DNA from: Hydractinia symbiolongicarpus
Lineage: Eukaryota > Cnidaria > Hydrozoa > Anthoathecata > Hydractiniidae
Assembly: GCF_029227915.1 (NCBI RefSeq)
Contig: NC_079881.1
Location: 20,931,501 to 20,995,500 of the forward strand
Direction: 5' to 3'
DNA: 64,000 bases
The translations under genes and the position numbers were made by a program. Numbering within the stretch: position 1 is the stretch's first letter; every line of letters begins with the position of its first letter. Of the stretch, positions 31,782 to 43,029 are shown piece by piece. Under the pieces are notes generated by a model. That model was not told the origin of the DNA, made no database searches, and saw only the letters and a program-made list of their open reading frames with translations.

Positions 31782-31792
31782 CCCAGTGGGCA

Positions 31793-32290
31793 CTTCAACG
31801 TTGAATCAACGTTGAAAAGACGTTGCTTGCGACGTTGAAAAGACGTTGATTTTACGTTGCAAATGAAAGTTTTTTTGACGTCTTTTTCCGACGTCTATTC
31901 AACGTCGGACATCAACGTCTTTTCAACGTTGAAACAACGTCTCGCAACGTCTTTTCAACGTTGAAACAACGTCTCGCAACGTCTTTTCAACGTTGAAACA
32001 ACGTTGCAGGACGTTGTTTCAACGTTGAAAAGACGTTGATGTCCGACGTTGAATAGACGTCGGAAAAAGACGTCAAAAAACTTTCATTTGCAACGTAAAA
32101 TCAACGTCTTTTCAACGTCGCAAGCTACGTTGAAACAACGTCCTGCAACGTCTCTTCAACGTTGAAACAACGTCTCGCTACGTCTTTTAAACATTGAAAT
32201 AACTTCTCGCAACGTCTTTTCAACGTTGAAAAAACGTCTAACAACGTCTAATCAACGTCGTTTGGAAATGCTCTCGCAACCGTTATTCAG
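31793..32290. repeat. Left subterminal ACGTTGAA array with a 300-bp palindrome
   Basis: Some thirty copies of CAACGTCTTTTCAACGTTGA-like words fill this stretch. The part from about 31810 to 31950 is inversely repeated at about 32010-32135 (for example GACGTCTTTTTCCGACGTC and its complement), so the strand can fold on itself around 31980. Subterminal repeats of this kind are transposase-binding sites in plant CACTA elements, which I extend here by inference. Confidence 0.85.
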
Positions 32291-32689
32291 CGTCTTTTCA
32301 ACCTTAAGAAACAGACAAACTTGACCGAATCAAATCATAATCGCCATTGTGGCTTCAGTTTTATATGTCCATAGTTTACATGTCCATGTATCTATTCCCT
32401 AGCATGATTCCGACGCTTATATTTGTGTTACGTTATTTGTACATGGTTATTGCGAAAAAGAAATAAAATCATTTCTACGATATGTCATTTTTTTATTATA
32501 AACATCGGCAGTATATACAACTTCTCCGCTGAAAACTTCCTAAATGAAACTTAACGGAGTTTTATAATACAAAATATAAAAACGATATTTCAAGTATTCA
32601 CAACTGGTACTATGTGAGAATCTCCAGCGTTCCAACCCAATGCAAAAAATGTAACGCAGCAATGACGAGGTTGTTAAACGTGCAGTATT

Positions 32690-32790
32690 TGCAAATTTAT
32701 AGCTGCGATTTCATGTGCCAGGCACGCCTCCTGATAAGGCAGCCTGTTAGTATGCTCAAATCACCTAAAGTGTCAAGCAAAACTGTTGCA
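32690..32790 (+). repeat. Diverged single copy of the 162-bp EnSpm repeat
   Basis: Contains TGCCAGGCACGCC, ATAAGGCAGCCTGTTAG and GTGTCAAGC, in the same order and spacing as the array at 36880-37420. Two small overlapping ORFs here are repeat by-products. Confidence 0.75.
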
Positions 32791-33254
32791 CCGAAGTCTT
32801 TAATCAAGCATTGGTTAGAGAAAAAGTATGTTTTCTTAATGAAGTCAGAGTTGAATACAAGGGTGTTTGTTAAGGATACCAGATGCGAATAAATACGATC
32901 ATGATGCTATACTTTATAAAAAGTGTGAAAAGCCACCGTCCTCACCAGGTGCAAGAAGTCCAGGAATCGAGGTTGAAAATTACAATAAAAATATAATGAA
33001 TATTATATTAGCACTGTATTTCCTTAAAAAAAGCACCCACTCATGCATATTCCATACTTTTACTAGTCACAAGTCCGATCTCTAGTAGAAACACTAAAAA
33101 TTGTTGAGCTAAAATCACTTTAACATTTTGCCATTCTAATTTTCTGCCACCCAATCAAAATTAATATAAGCTAGAAGAATTTATTACGGCGCTTGAAAAA
33201 TTTATAATCCTCTCTGATATAAAAGTTGTAAATTATTTAAAAATTAATCGATTT

Positions 33255-36188
33255 AATTTTCTTCGGCATTAGTTCTTCCCGCTCCTCCACATCTATCAGG
33301 TGCATATTTAAGGATTGATGCCGTACACGCACGAACTTCTCCTTCTGTCGCATTCTTTTGATGTTTGATAACAGTTTCTACAACGTAACAAAATTCTTAT
33401 CACATATTGATGGAGGTAGTTTACAGTACAACAGCTGGACAAATAGATTTCCTCAGATTAATGTGTATTTTTCCCCCTGAACGTCGACCCCTCGAAATGG
33501 CGGGAAAAACTTAATACAAACTTGTCGGTTTGGATTAGCACTTTAATAAGAGCTATTGTATTTATTTGTACATATTTTAACCGACAATAAATAAATTAAC
33601 AACAACAAACTAAAACGCTTACAAGCACATATATAAATTGAATATTAGGAATAGGATTTTTTTACTAACCGACAACAGCTTTATATAAGTTCATCCTTGC
33701 AAACCCAACCTTTTCACTTTTTCCCTTCCCTTTCATGTTGAGTGCCGACATTACTTCATTATTCATGATTCTATAATGAAAGTGGAATAAAAGTAAAACA
33801 ATCGACATCGTAAGCGCATTTAATATATAGTTGCGAGTCCATTAGGCTGCGGGGCCGCATTCCGTAAACTATTCATTCAATTAAATAATTCTTGGACCTC
33901 GTGCACGATTTTTTTATGGAGAAGATGAAACGAAGCATGTGGGCACAACAAAGTGATTTTCCACTACCACTGTAAACTACACAACAAAGGTTAGTACATT
34001 TTAAATTCTCTAAGGGGTACTTATGCTTTGACTCACTTTAACAGAACATTTTTCACATTTTCGCGAATTTTTGAGCCACCAACTCTTGATAACTGGGATA
34101 GCTGTAAAATGAAACATATATCAATAAATATATTTCTAGCTACAGGTGCACACAAACACAAAAGTAGAAAAGTAGTATTTAGCTAGCTATAGTTGTTTCC
34201 AGGAGGGACAACAAAGGCAGTTCTTTAAGCTGTGTTCACACTTCATTAGAAGTGTAAGAATTCTCAGATCCAGGTTAACATTATCAAATTTTGAAAAAGA
34301 AAACAAGGAACTTTTGAGAAAAATGAGTGGCATATTTGGATTTATCAGCAAAAATTATATAACATAGGAAATTTAGAATACCAAGAGATTATTAGAACAG
34401 GATTTATTGTAATTTAAAGTTTTTAAATTTTATAAGAGTTAAAAAATTTCACTGCAGTTAATTTGTGTGGTCATTTCTTCATACAACATCAAAAGTTTGG
34501 CAGTTGTACTTAGTGTATAAACTTGAAAATTTGCATGTTTCCATAAATTTTGATGCTGAATTTAAATATGTTGGTCATTTTTGTTAAAAATGATCAGAAA
34601 ATTCCAAGCATGTTAACCCGGATCCGAGAATAAGTGAACATGCTGTCAGGCTAAATAGTGTGTTTCATGTATCCTTTGGGAAAAAATGAATGTAAATGTT
34701 TAACTGACCAATCTATCATAGTTTGACTTGTCTTTTAATGTCTCCTCAAACTCTATTAGCTCTTGAACACTCTTTAGCAGTTCAAATGGCTCCTGTGGTT
34801 GAGCTGTGTCCGGCTCTGCTGCTTTTTCATTTTGTCTTCCCAACAAATTCCTGATATCGGTTAGGAGATACAATACCCTCTTCTGAAACTCTAAATCATA
34901 ATTGGATTTTTTATTTACTAAATATATATATACCATGTATTTCAGTGGGATATTTTAAACATATCTATTTTATTGAATCCTGCTTTGTAATTACAACTTA
35001 CTTCCTGTCGACATAGGAAAGGGATCGTTTCCAGAACTTCCACCTGCATTCTGTGATCCAGATGGTGTTTGTCTTACTGGACTGACATGCTTCCTCTTTA
35101 AACTATTTGGTGGTGTATGTGTTGGTGTTGTGTTTTGATGTTGTATCAATGGTCTGACTTCTGGTGACATGATGGATGAGTCTGTAAGCACATAAAAAAG
35201 GTATTTAATATCAATGTTGTATTAAGGGTATAAAAAAGTGCGAGAATAAAAGCGTGCAAAATAAAAAAGTGTGAAACTTGTTATCCCATGAAAACACTAA
35301 AATCGCACTTCCTAAAAATGTTGCCGATTAACACTAATTAATTCCGCCCTAATCTAAAAAAATTGAGGGACTAAAATTAATCCCACACTTTTTTTATTTT
35401 CACACTTTATACCCTTAAGGTATATAATATGCCTTATGTACTAATCTTTGTGCATATTAAATTCCACATATTTGTGCTTAAAGAATGTACATGTATATAC
35501 AAATAAGAAATCTGTTTTGAACATTTTGTAAAAAAATTATGTAAGCACTTACCAGAGTCTTGAGCATCATCTTCTATATGTCGATATGTCATTGGTGGTT
35601 CACTTGGTATTGGTTTTTCTAAAAGTTTTCATTTTTGCATAAAAAAATCATAGCAACAGTGCTTTTCAAAAATAAATGTTTGAAAACTTTGAACATTTCG
35701 AAATACACAAAGTAAAAACGTAACAAGCTTTTACGAATTGCATAAAAATTGCATAAAAATTTCTGGAATACAAAATTAATCATACTTTTTGTAAACAATA
35801 CATCACAAGACGGCGAGCTTTGTTTTTTTGTGATGACTTCTTCGTCATCCGTTTCTGCCTCCGTGAAATCAAACTCCTCACATAGTTTTCTATCTGTAAA
35901 GATAATATATAATGGTTCTGATACATGATTAGTTTTTTTTAAAGTTGTATTTGACTAATTAATTGAAGTAAAGCCACTTAGCATCGTACCTCCTGTAATT
36001 TTAACTCGGACTAGTGGAAATTTGTGCCATAATGCTGTAGGTTCTTTTAATTCTGCAGCTGCCTTCTCGACATTCAAAAAACTTGGCCAGTAGACTAAAT
36101 TATTTTTTATCCAAACTGTTGGTATTGTACCTTCTTCTTCTTGTTTGTTTTCCAACCATATTGCTCGGCTCCAACTCATTTTATTCAA
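33255..36188 (-). CDS. DUF4806-domain protein, about eight exons, EnSpm cargo
   Basis: The first exon (36188 to about 35990) starts MNKMSWSRAIWLENKQ and includes TIPTVWIKNNLVYWP, the N-terminal module usual in these proteins. Further exons: 35892-35795 (acidic, FDFTEAETDDEEVI), 35619-35556 (PSEPPMTYRHIEDDA), 35191-34998, 34936-34700 (LLKSVQELIEFEETLKD), 34100-34040 (SRVGGSKIRENVKNVLL), 33775-33680 and 33380-33258, which ends GGAGRTNAEEN. The stretch from ELIEFEETL to the end is the DUF4806 pattern (L..IGG..... V...L). Introns have GT/AG ends (for example GTGAGT after 34040). I saw no break. It is known as a companion gene of EnSpm-type transposons in animals; the function is unknown. Confidence 0.65.
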
Positions 36189-36879
36189 ATATAGCTAATA
36201 TAAAACAATGGTTACTCAAGGGAATTAAGGATTTAAATATTGACTTAACATGACAAGATCAAATACCGGATTGTAAGACTGTCGAATGAGGCATGAAGTT
36301 GGCTGATAGAAAATCTCAATCTTTTTCCAGCTCTTTGCAATAATTACAAGTTTAATAACTAAGTTTTAACCTAATTTGTATATATACATAATACTAGTGG
36401 TGTGTGCAGGTCTCTGGTATAAAGCAAGTAGTGATCACCAAGTTAATTTTCTTATTTTTGTTATAATTTTAGTGTAAGAATTGTAATTTATCAAGCAAGC
36501 AAGCACTCTATTTTTTAATAGAATTCCACAGGTGCACAAAATGTATTGAAGGAACCTTCAAGCAGACAATACAATCATAAGTTTTCAATCCTCTACGTTT
36601 ATTTATCAGCATTTTCACTTCTGCATAGTTATGAATGTCTTTCAAGTACTTAAATGTCACAATTTTTTGCGAATCGATCGAGTTCAGATATTTCGCGGGA
36701 TTAAATTTTAGTCAATATGCCTTTTTCATGAAAAGTTGGATTTTTTAAGTCAAAACAAATTAAAAGAATTTACATGGGCTTTGGAACAAAACATGCAGCT
36801 TTTTAAATATGATGATTTATAACTAAGAATTACTAAATACTTGATATTTAGCTTCAGCTATATATTTTTTTGTCACAAT

Positions 36880-37420
36880 GTTTTCGAATAGATTGCTATA
36901 AATGCTTGCATATGCCAGGCACGCCCTCTTATAAGGCAGCCTGTTAGCATGCTCCAACCACCTGTATGTGTCAAGCATAACTGGTGCACATGAAAGCAAA
37001 ATAGCAAAAATTTTAAATGGTTATTGAATCAAAAGTTATATCTTCAAATAGATTGCTATAAGTATGCTTGCATGTGCCAGGCACGCCCTCTTATAAGGCA
37101 GCCTGTCAGCATGCTCCAACCACCTGTATGTGTCAAGCATAACTGGTGCACATGAAAGCAAAATAGCAAAAATTTTAAATGGTTATTGAATCAAAAGTTA
37201 TATCTTCAAATAGATTGCTATAAGTATGCTTGCATGTGCCAGGCACGCCCTCTTATAAGGCAGCCTGTCAGCATGCTCCAACCACCTGTATGTGTCAAGC
37301 ATAACTGGTGCACATGAAAGCAAAATAGCAAAAAATTTAAATGGTTATTGAATCAAAAGTTATATCTTCAAATAAATTAGTAAACGTATGCTTGCATATG
37401 CCAGGCATGCATTAATTTCG
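36880..37420 (+). repeat. 162-bp tandem repeat, three full copies and a partial
   Basis: The word TGCCAGGCA starts at 36913, 37075, 37237 and about 37399, giving a strict period of 162 bp. Each unit has CAGGCACGCCCTCTTATAAG and GCAGCCTGT, which can pair as a stem (CAGGC with GCCTG), then CATAACTGGTGCACATGAAA. Single diverged copies are at 32690-32790 and 39585-39690. Confidence 0.92.
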
Positions 37421-37587
37421 CAAATCAGTCAATGAAAATTTTTGGGAGACTTAATTTCTCGAATGCAATGCAAATTCGCAAAAAATTCTGACAATAAATA
37501 TATATGTAGAATAAAATATAAATATTTTATTGTTTTGTTTTTACATAGAGTGCTCAATAAAAATCGAGCTGAATAATATATAAATTA

Positions 37588-38634
37588 TTATAATCTACTG
37601 AGTTGAATAAGCAATTGAGACAACAAAGGTCTCTCATGTGGTTTGTTTTTTAACATGTTTGTTGCAATCATCAAAAGCTTTTCTGATGCAACATGTTTAG
37701 CAATACTTTCAAAGTTGTATCCCAATGTATATACATCTGTTTCACAGGAGACATATGAGCCAGGTACATTGCGCAATTCGAATGCCAGGTGTCTGTGAAT
37801 GGTGTTGTATCTTTGATGCTTTGGAGTCCCGGGTTTTATAGAGTAACGGACTGGGTCTTCCACCAAGGTTGCTTTTCCAAAATCAATTATCTTAACATGC
37901 TTCAAATTGCGCAATAAGATGTTACGTGAATGGAGATCATTGTGTAATATCCCTTTGTTGTGTAAGTCATGTAAAGCATGTATTAAATCAATACATATTG
38001 GCTTCCAATATGGCAACTTAACACTATTTGATATAGTATCACCCAAAGTTGGGGCAGTCACATCATTGCCAATAAACTCTAAAATCAACCTATTCGGTTC
38101 ACACATACCAAATACAAAAGCAAAATTAGGATGACCAGACATCTCCAATGATATGGCACATTCTGCAAGCATTTCTGTCCTTCCAAGTTTTTCTGAAAAA
38201 ATCTTTACTGCCACCTTCTGTTGTATACTAGGTATAAAACCTTCTTTGACTGTACCAAACACACCAGAACCTAATATCTCCTGTTTCAGCATCAGGTCTG
38301 TTCGATTAAAAATCTGCAGCTTGCTGTTTAATTTCCTGAGAATATTGTGGCTTTTGTTTTGATGCAATTTAATCAAGGAGCCTGAATATGTGATTGGACC
38401 AGATTGTTTCAATGTGGTTACAGGTTTCCTTTTCTTTACCTCCCTTTTCAAAATTGAATTATTTTTTTCCAACTCCATTATCCTTTTCTCCTGGAGTAAG
38501 GATTTTTCAACCTCCACTTCAATCAATTGTTGTTTTTTCAATTTTAATTTTTCCCTCTTGTTTTGGTTCCTTCTTTTCCTTGATTCAGCAGAACGTGGAT
38601 GTTTCCTACATAAATATACCAAGAACAAATTCAT
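37588..38634 (-). CDS. Serine/threonine-type protein kinase carried by the EnSpm element
   Basis: The intact 348-codon ORF has a Lys-rich coiled coil in its first 75 residues and a kinase domain from about residue 115 to the end. Visible kinase features are the Gly loop GSGVFGTVKEG, the ATP-binding Lys in VAVKIFSEK, the catalytic loop LHNDLHSRNILL (HND replaces the usual HRD), the metal-binding DFG in IIDFGKA, and CETDVYTLGY as the F-helix Asp. The start Met at 38634 may be within an exon, because an acceptor-like site lies close by. It lies between the DUF4806 gene and the transposase on the same strand. Substrate and role are unknown; all catalytic residues are present, so activity is possible. 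Confidence 0.85.
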   Translation of the reverse strand: MNLFLVYLCRKHPRSAESRKRRNQNKREKLKLKKQQLIEVEVEKSLLQEKRIMELEKNNSILKREVKKRKPVTTLKQSGPITYSGSLIKLHQNKSHNILRKLNSKLQIFNRTDLMLKQEILGSGVFGTVKEGFIPSIQQKVAVKIFSEKLGRTEMLAECAISLEMSGHPNFAFVFGMCEPNRLILEFIGNDVTAPTLGDTISNSVKLPYWKPICIDLIHALHDLHNKGILHNDLHSRNILLRNLKHVKIIDFGKATLVEDPVRYSIKPGTPKHQRYNTIHRHLAFELRNVPGSYVSCETDVYTLGYNFESIAKHVASEKLLMIATNMLKNKPHERPLLSQLLIQLSRL

Positions 38635-38639
38635 TTTAG

Positions 38640-39584
38640 GAATACCTTGAGTGAACTGAACTTTTCGTTAGCTAAAACCCTAATAAATATGAAAATTGTA
38701 TAGAACAACACCTTGAAAGGGCTATGATTTGATTCAACAATAGTCATTTTGTTAATTCACGAAAAATGTCTGTCTACCTTACTACTAATACAAAAGCTGA
38801 CATTGCTAAAATTAGTTAGCTCGATTGTTATCAACTGTAATATTGTGTGTTTGGATAGTGGAATAAATGCATACCTTTTAATGCTATCTTTGGTAGCTAA
38901 ATTCTCCATGATTAAGTAAAGATGTTCTTGTAATGTAATATATTTAAAGTTCTAAAACATATAGAATGAAGATTTATTTTGTAAAGTATAAACGTGTGAA
39001 TTACGAAAACTATATTATACCTTATAGGGGAACAAACAGGAGGTCAAAATTTTGTTGTTGTTTTTTTCTGTTGAAATAAAATAGTACGATGAGACGATAA
39101 CAAAAATGTGTTTTTTATCAACTATTTTTCAATCTGATGTTGAATAAGAGCAATTTAAAATTTCAATGGTTATGAAGTCATAGTTGTGTTAGCAAAGCTA
39201 TCAGGTGACTGGAAGCTTTAACATGTTGACCCTGAGACACATCTCTCTATCTCTGAACGAAAAAAATTGAAGAAAAAAATTCAAAACCTCACGAAAATTA
39301 GTCAACTTAAGGTAACTCTTGAAATTAACTCTGTACTCTAGAAAGTTTGCCAGAAAATAAGAAATAAAAGAAATTGATCAACATAATCTTCTTTTTGCCT
39401 AATATAACACAATGGTATTATGCCTAGTTATATATTATAATACATGACTAATTTTATGTGACTGACATTGTGAGCAAAATGCAATCTATATTATGAAATA
39501 TAAAGTTAATTGAAGTTCACCGATTTATATATACAACTTCAAGTACTAAACACATCTTATGAGGCAGGTTTATTTTTCAAATAG
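38640..39584. other. No gene seen, EnSpm interior
   Basis: AT-rich sequence with no supported ORF. It may contain the kinase 5' UTR or a first exon on the minus strand, but nothing is convincing. Confidence 0.4.
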
Positions 39585-39690
39585 ATTTCTATAAGTATGC
39601 TTGAATGTGCCAGGCACGCCCTCTTATAAGGCAGCCTTTCAGCCTGCTCCAACCACCTGAAAGTGTCAAGCATAACTGGTGCACACCAAA
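39585..39690 (+). repeat. Single copy of the 162-bp EnSpm repeat
   Basis: Contains AATGTGCCAGGCACGCCCTC, TTATAAGGCAGCCT and CATAACTGGTGCACA, about 90 percent like the array at 36.9-37.4 kb. Confidence 0.85.
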
Positions 39691-39806
39691 GCAAAAAAGT
39701 GATGTTTGCTTCTAGTAAGTCGATGGAATTAGTTTAACTTAAATTTAAACTTAAAAATATATAAAGAGGTTTAACATTGAATATCAGTTATTAATAAATA
39801 TATATC

Positions 39807-41690
39807 CTAATTAACATCATGATGTAGTGGAAATAATGCTAAACCTTTCTCCGTTACAATATTTACCACTTTCCTTTTCAGCTCTGTCATTGGTATTTCC
39901 ATCCGTCTCAACAATCGCATTTTGTTTTGTGGAATAAGGCAAATATCTAATTTCATTGAGTCACAAGGTGAATGAAATAAGCTTTCAGTGATCTCGTTAG
40001 CTGCTACATCACATATTACACTTTCATTCATAATTTCCTTTATAAATATGTAACTACCATTTTTCAATAAAAAACAATTATCTCTATTTCGACTTGACAT
40101 CACTGTTTTTAGCACTTTTTTTGAATATTTTGTTCCACAATTTTCAAGCTCAGTAATACGTTTGACTACTTGTACTGTAGGATTTTGTGAATTACGAACA
40201 AATTTTTTTAGAATTTGCAAGTAATTTTCAAATGGAAAGCACGACATGGCATCTAAGGGCAAGTTGAATTTCTCGACGTCAGATGATAGATGAATTAAAT
40301 TATGCACGTTGTATGAGCAGAAATAATTTCCATAAAATTCTTGTGAATTTGTCACAAAATATTCCAGAAGTTGATGAGCATAATTCAAGTAAGCAGACCT
40401 GATACCACCATTAGATTCCAACATGATTTTGATAGCAATTGATAATGATAGGAAATGAGTAAAGGCTTCCTTTGACAATATACCTTTTAATACAATTGGC
40501 CCTGTGAATAGTAAGAATTGTCTAAATTCTGTGGCCTTCCATCTGCAGAATTCGTTCAGTGATCGTGGTTGACGAACAAATTCAGATGGAAGTGTACCAT
40601 TTAGCTGAACCAACTTGCTGGAAATTAACGTTATTTGATTTCTGGATAATTTGCATAGTCTTGGACCATCTTTAATCAGGAAATTCAGTAGACGTTTAAC
40701 GACCCCTAGACATACCAAATGCATGTAATCTAAAACAAAGTCTGTAACACAACATATGTTATACTGTATCAGGGGGCTTAATTTGAGCTGGTGTTTTTTG
40801 TACTCATATTTTAGAAAACCAGCGTCAGTACGGGGATTTTTATCAATGTCATTAAAGATTATCCGACCTTCGATATACTCTCCAGCAACAGTACAACGTT
40901 CACAACCGTCGTATCCTGTATGGCCTTTTATGCCTTTTAAAAATTGCCTTGCTGGGGCGTCGCAAGTGAAAAAGTGCAAAGCCACTCGTACATCAATATC
41001 ATTTACGATCATGGTATCACTTCGAAGTTTATGCAGCTCTTCCAGAAATTCATGGCAAAAGTATTCAACAGGTGTTGGTTTGCTATTGCCACAAAAAAGT
41101 GCTATCACAAATGGTGTTGCATATTCAAATTGACCTAGAATTGGCCAAAATTGGGTGCTTGATGACTTATATAAAGGTATTCCATCTATATTTATTGCAA
41201 GCTTGATATATTCTGTTACGGTGATGTTCGGATTGTTAAGAAGCATTCGTCTTATTCCATTTTCTATGCCCAAGTAAACATATTTTCCCGCACAGATTGA
41301 ATCTGTGTTCACGTTTCTTGGTGTCTTGAGAAGAGTGCGACTATCTTTTGGGAGAGTATGCCCATTTTTTCTCAAGATGTCCAAAAGTTCATTAACAGAA
41401 TTTCTTGTAACTCTATTTCGCACTGCCCATGACGCAAGTTCTTCCGATAATGTGATGTTTCCCATTGCATCACTTAACCACTCTTCATCACTACTACTGC
41501 CACTGTCATTTACAGTATCAGTTGAGTCAATATCACAGTCCATGCTACATGAATTGCTTTCAATGTAACACTCTTCAAAAATTTGATTTCCCCCTTCCCT
41601 GTGAGTTTCAACTGCATCATCGCTATCACTGCTTCTTGCAAGTTTGTTCACTTCAGCAATATTTTTTCTGTATCTTTTCAAATATGCCAT
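39807..41690 (-). CDS. EnSpm/CACTA Tnp2-like transposase
   Basis: An intact single-exon ORF of 627 codons. After an acidic Ser/Asp-rich N-terminus (residues 20-75) it shows LAINIDGIPLYKSS and FWPILGQF (first catalytic Asp region), HFFTCDAPARQFLKG (second), the zinc motif YDGCERC, VLDYMHLVCLGVVKRLL and WKATEFRQFLLFTGPIVL, followed by YNVHNLIHL. These are the marks of animal EnSpm transposases. Length fits a full-length protein. It is the left-most gene in transcription order of the three minus-strand genes and, with intact ends on the element, suggests a fairly recent insertion. Confidence 0.9.
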   Translation of the reverse strand: MAYLKRYRKNIAEVNKLARSSDSDDAVETHREGGNQIFEECYIESNSCSMDCDIDSTDTVNDSGSSSDEEWLSDAMGNITLSEELASWAVRNRVTRNSVNELLDILRKNGHTLPKDSRTLLKTPRNVNTDSICAGKYVYLGIENGIRRMLLNNPNITVTEYIKLAINIDGIPLYKSSSTQFWPILGQFEYATPFVIALFCGNSKPTPVEYFCHEFLEELHKLRSDTMIVNDIDVRVALHFFTCDAPARQFLKGIKGHTGYDGCERCTVAGEYIEGRIIFNDIDKNPRTDAGFLKYEYKKHQLKLSPLIQYNICCVTDFVLDYMHLVCLGVVKRLLNFLIKDGPRLCKLSRNQITLISSKLVQLNGTLPSEFVRQPRSLNEFCRWKATEFRQFLLFTGPIVLKGILSKEAFTHFLSLSIAIKIMLESNGGIRSAYLNYAHQLLEYFVTNSQEFYGNYFCSYNVHNLIHLSSDVEKFNLPLDAMSCFPFENYLQILKKFVRNSQNPTVQVVKRITELENCGTKYSKKVLKTVMSSRNRDNCFLLKNGSYIFIKEIMNESVICDVAANEITESLFHSPCDSMKLDICLIPQNKMRLLRRMEIPMTELKRKVVNIVTEKGLALFPLHHDVN

Positions 41691-41752
41691 GACACTAAAA
41701 AATATTTTATAATGATAAAACGTTTTTATATCATTTGATACCTAAGGGCAGA

Positions 41753-43026
41753 GATTTTGGTAGAATGAAAATTTGGCGGTGCCTGCCAAATTAAATTCCC
41801 CGCCAAAATTAACTTTTTCGCCATCCGCCAATTTTTTCGTGTTGCTACTGTACAAGAGGATTTCAATGGACATGCTTTTAGTATTGACGACGAATGACTT
41901 TTTTTTTATCTAAAGTTGATGGTTATTAATGTAAACAAGATGCAGGCGCTGCATAAACTATCTCGCTATTAAAAATGCACAACTATGAAACATCGACAAT
42001 GCGACCCAATTCTACAATTTCTGCTAACAAAAAATACAGCCTATCATTCATGGTTACAGTGGCGCGATTGAAACGTTTATGGTCTTAAACGGCATTTAGG
42101 TGACAAAAAATTAACACTTTGATGTCACTATCATGTTCAGTATACCTTTTTTGTTAACTGTGCCAAATGTTGTCGAAAATAAAGTAGTTTTAATTTTTGG
42201 GCTAATTTTGGCCTAAAATGACATTTAGGTGACAAAAAATCCAAATTTTGAAGTTACCATCATGTTCAGCATACTTTTCTTGTTAATTGAGCCAAATTTT
42301 GTCGAAAATAAAGTAGTTTTAATTTTTGGGCAAATTTTGGCCTAAAATGACATTTAGATGACAAGAAATCCAAATTTTGATGTCACCATCATGTTCAGCA
42401 TACTTTTCTTATTAACTGAGCCAAATTTTGTCGAAAGTAAAGTAGTTTTAATTTTCGGACCAATTTTGGCCTAAAATGACATTTAGGTGACAAAAAATCA
42501 AAATTTTGATGTCACCATTATGTTCAGCATACTTTATTTGTTAACTGTGCCAAATTTGGTCGAAAATGAAGTAGTTTTAATTTTCAGACCAATTTTGGCC
42601 TAAAATGACATTTAGGTGACAAAAAATCAAAATTTTGATGTCACCATTATGTTCAGCATACTTTTTTTGTTAACTGTGCCAAATTTTGTCGAAAACAAAT
42701 ACCAATTTTGGTCTGAAACGTCATTTAGATGACTTCTAAGTACTTAGAGAGTTTAGGTACGAAGTTTAAATCTGTGACGTTGCAATTGACCATTTGGGAC
42801 ATAGTTAGCCAGTTACGAGTTGGAAACCAATACTATCCTCGCAGGCGAGATAGTAAAAACTAATGTTGTCACATGATTTACAAAGAAACAAACAATCTTT
42901 CATATTTTTAATGAGTTTTACGTTATCCGTCAAATTAAATTCCCGCCAAAATTAATAAATTTTGTTCTCCGCCAAATTTAATTTTTTTTGTTATCTGCCA
43001 AATTTTCTTCCCGCCAAAATTTTTGG
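41753..43026. mobile_element. MITE-like inverted-repeat element with 129-bp internal satellite
   Basis: The left end (AGATTTTGGTAGAATGAAAA, then TTTGGCGG) and the reverse complement of the right end (near 43026) match at about 22 of 28 positions, and CCGCCAAATTAAATT-type words occur near both ends. The interior has a 129-bp tandem repeat with starts at 42092, 42221, 42350, 42479 and 42608, each with ACATTTAGGTGACAAAAAAT and GTTCAGCATACTTTT. No ORF. Confidence 0.65.
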
Positions 43027-43029
43027 ATT

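Noticed and set aside
32614-33085. Two overlapping plus-strand ORFs
   Set aside because: They span a diverged copy of the 162-bp repeat and have no domain features.
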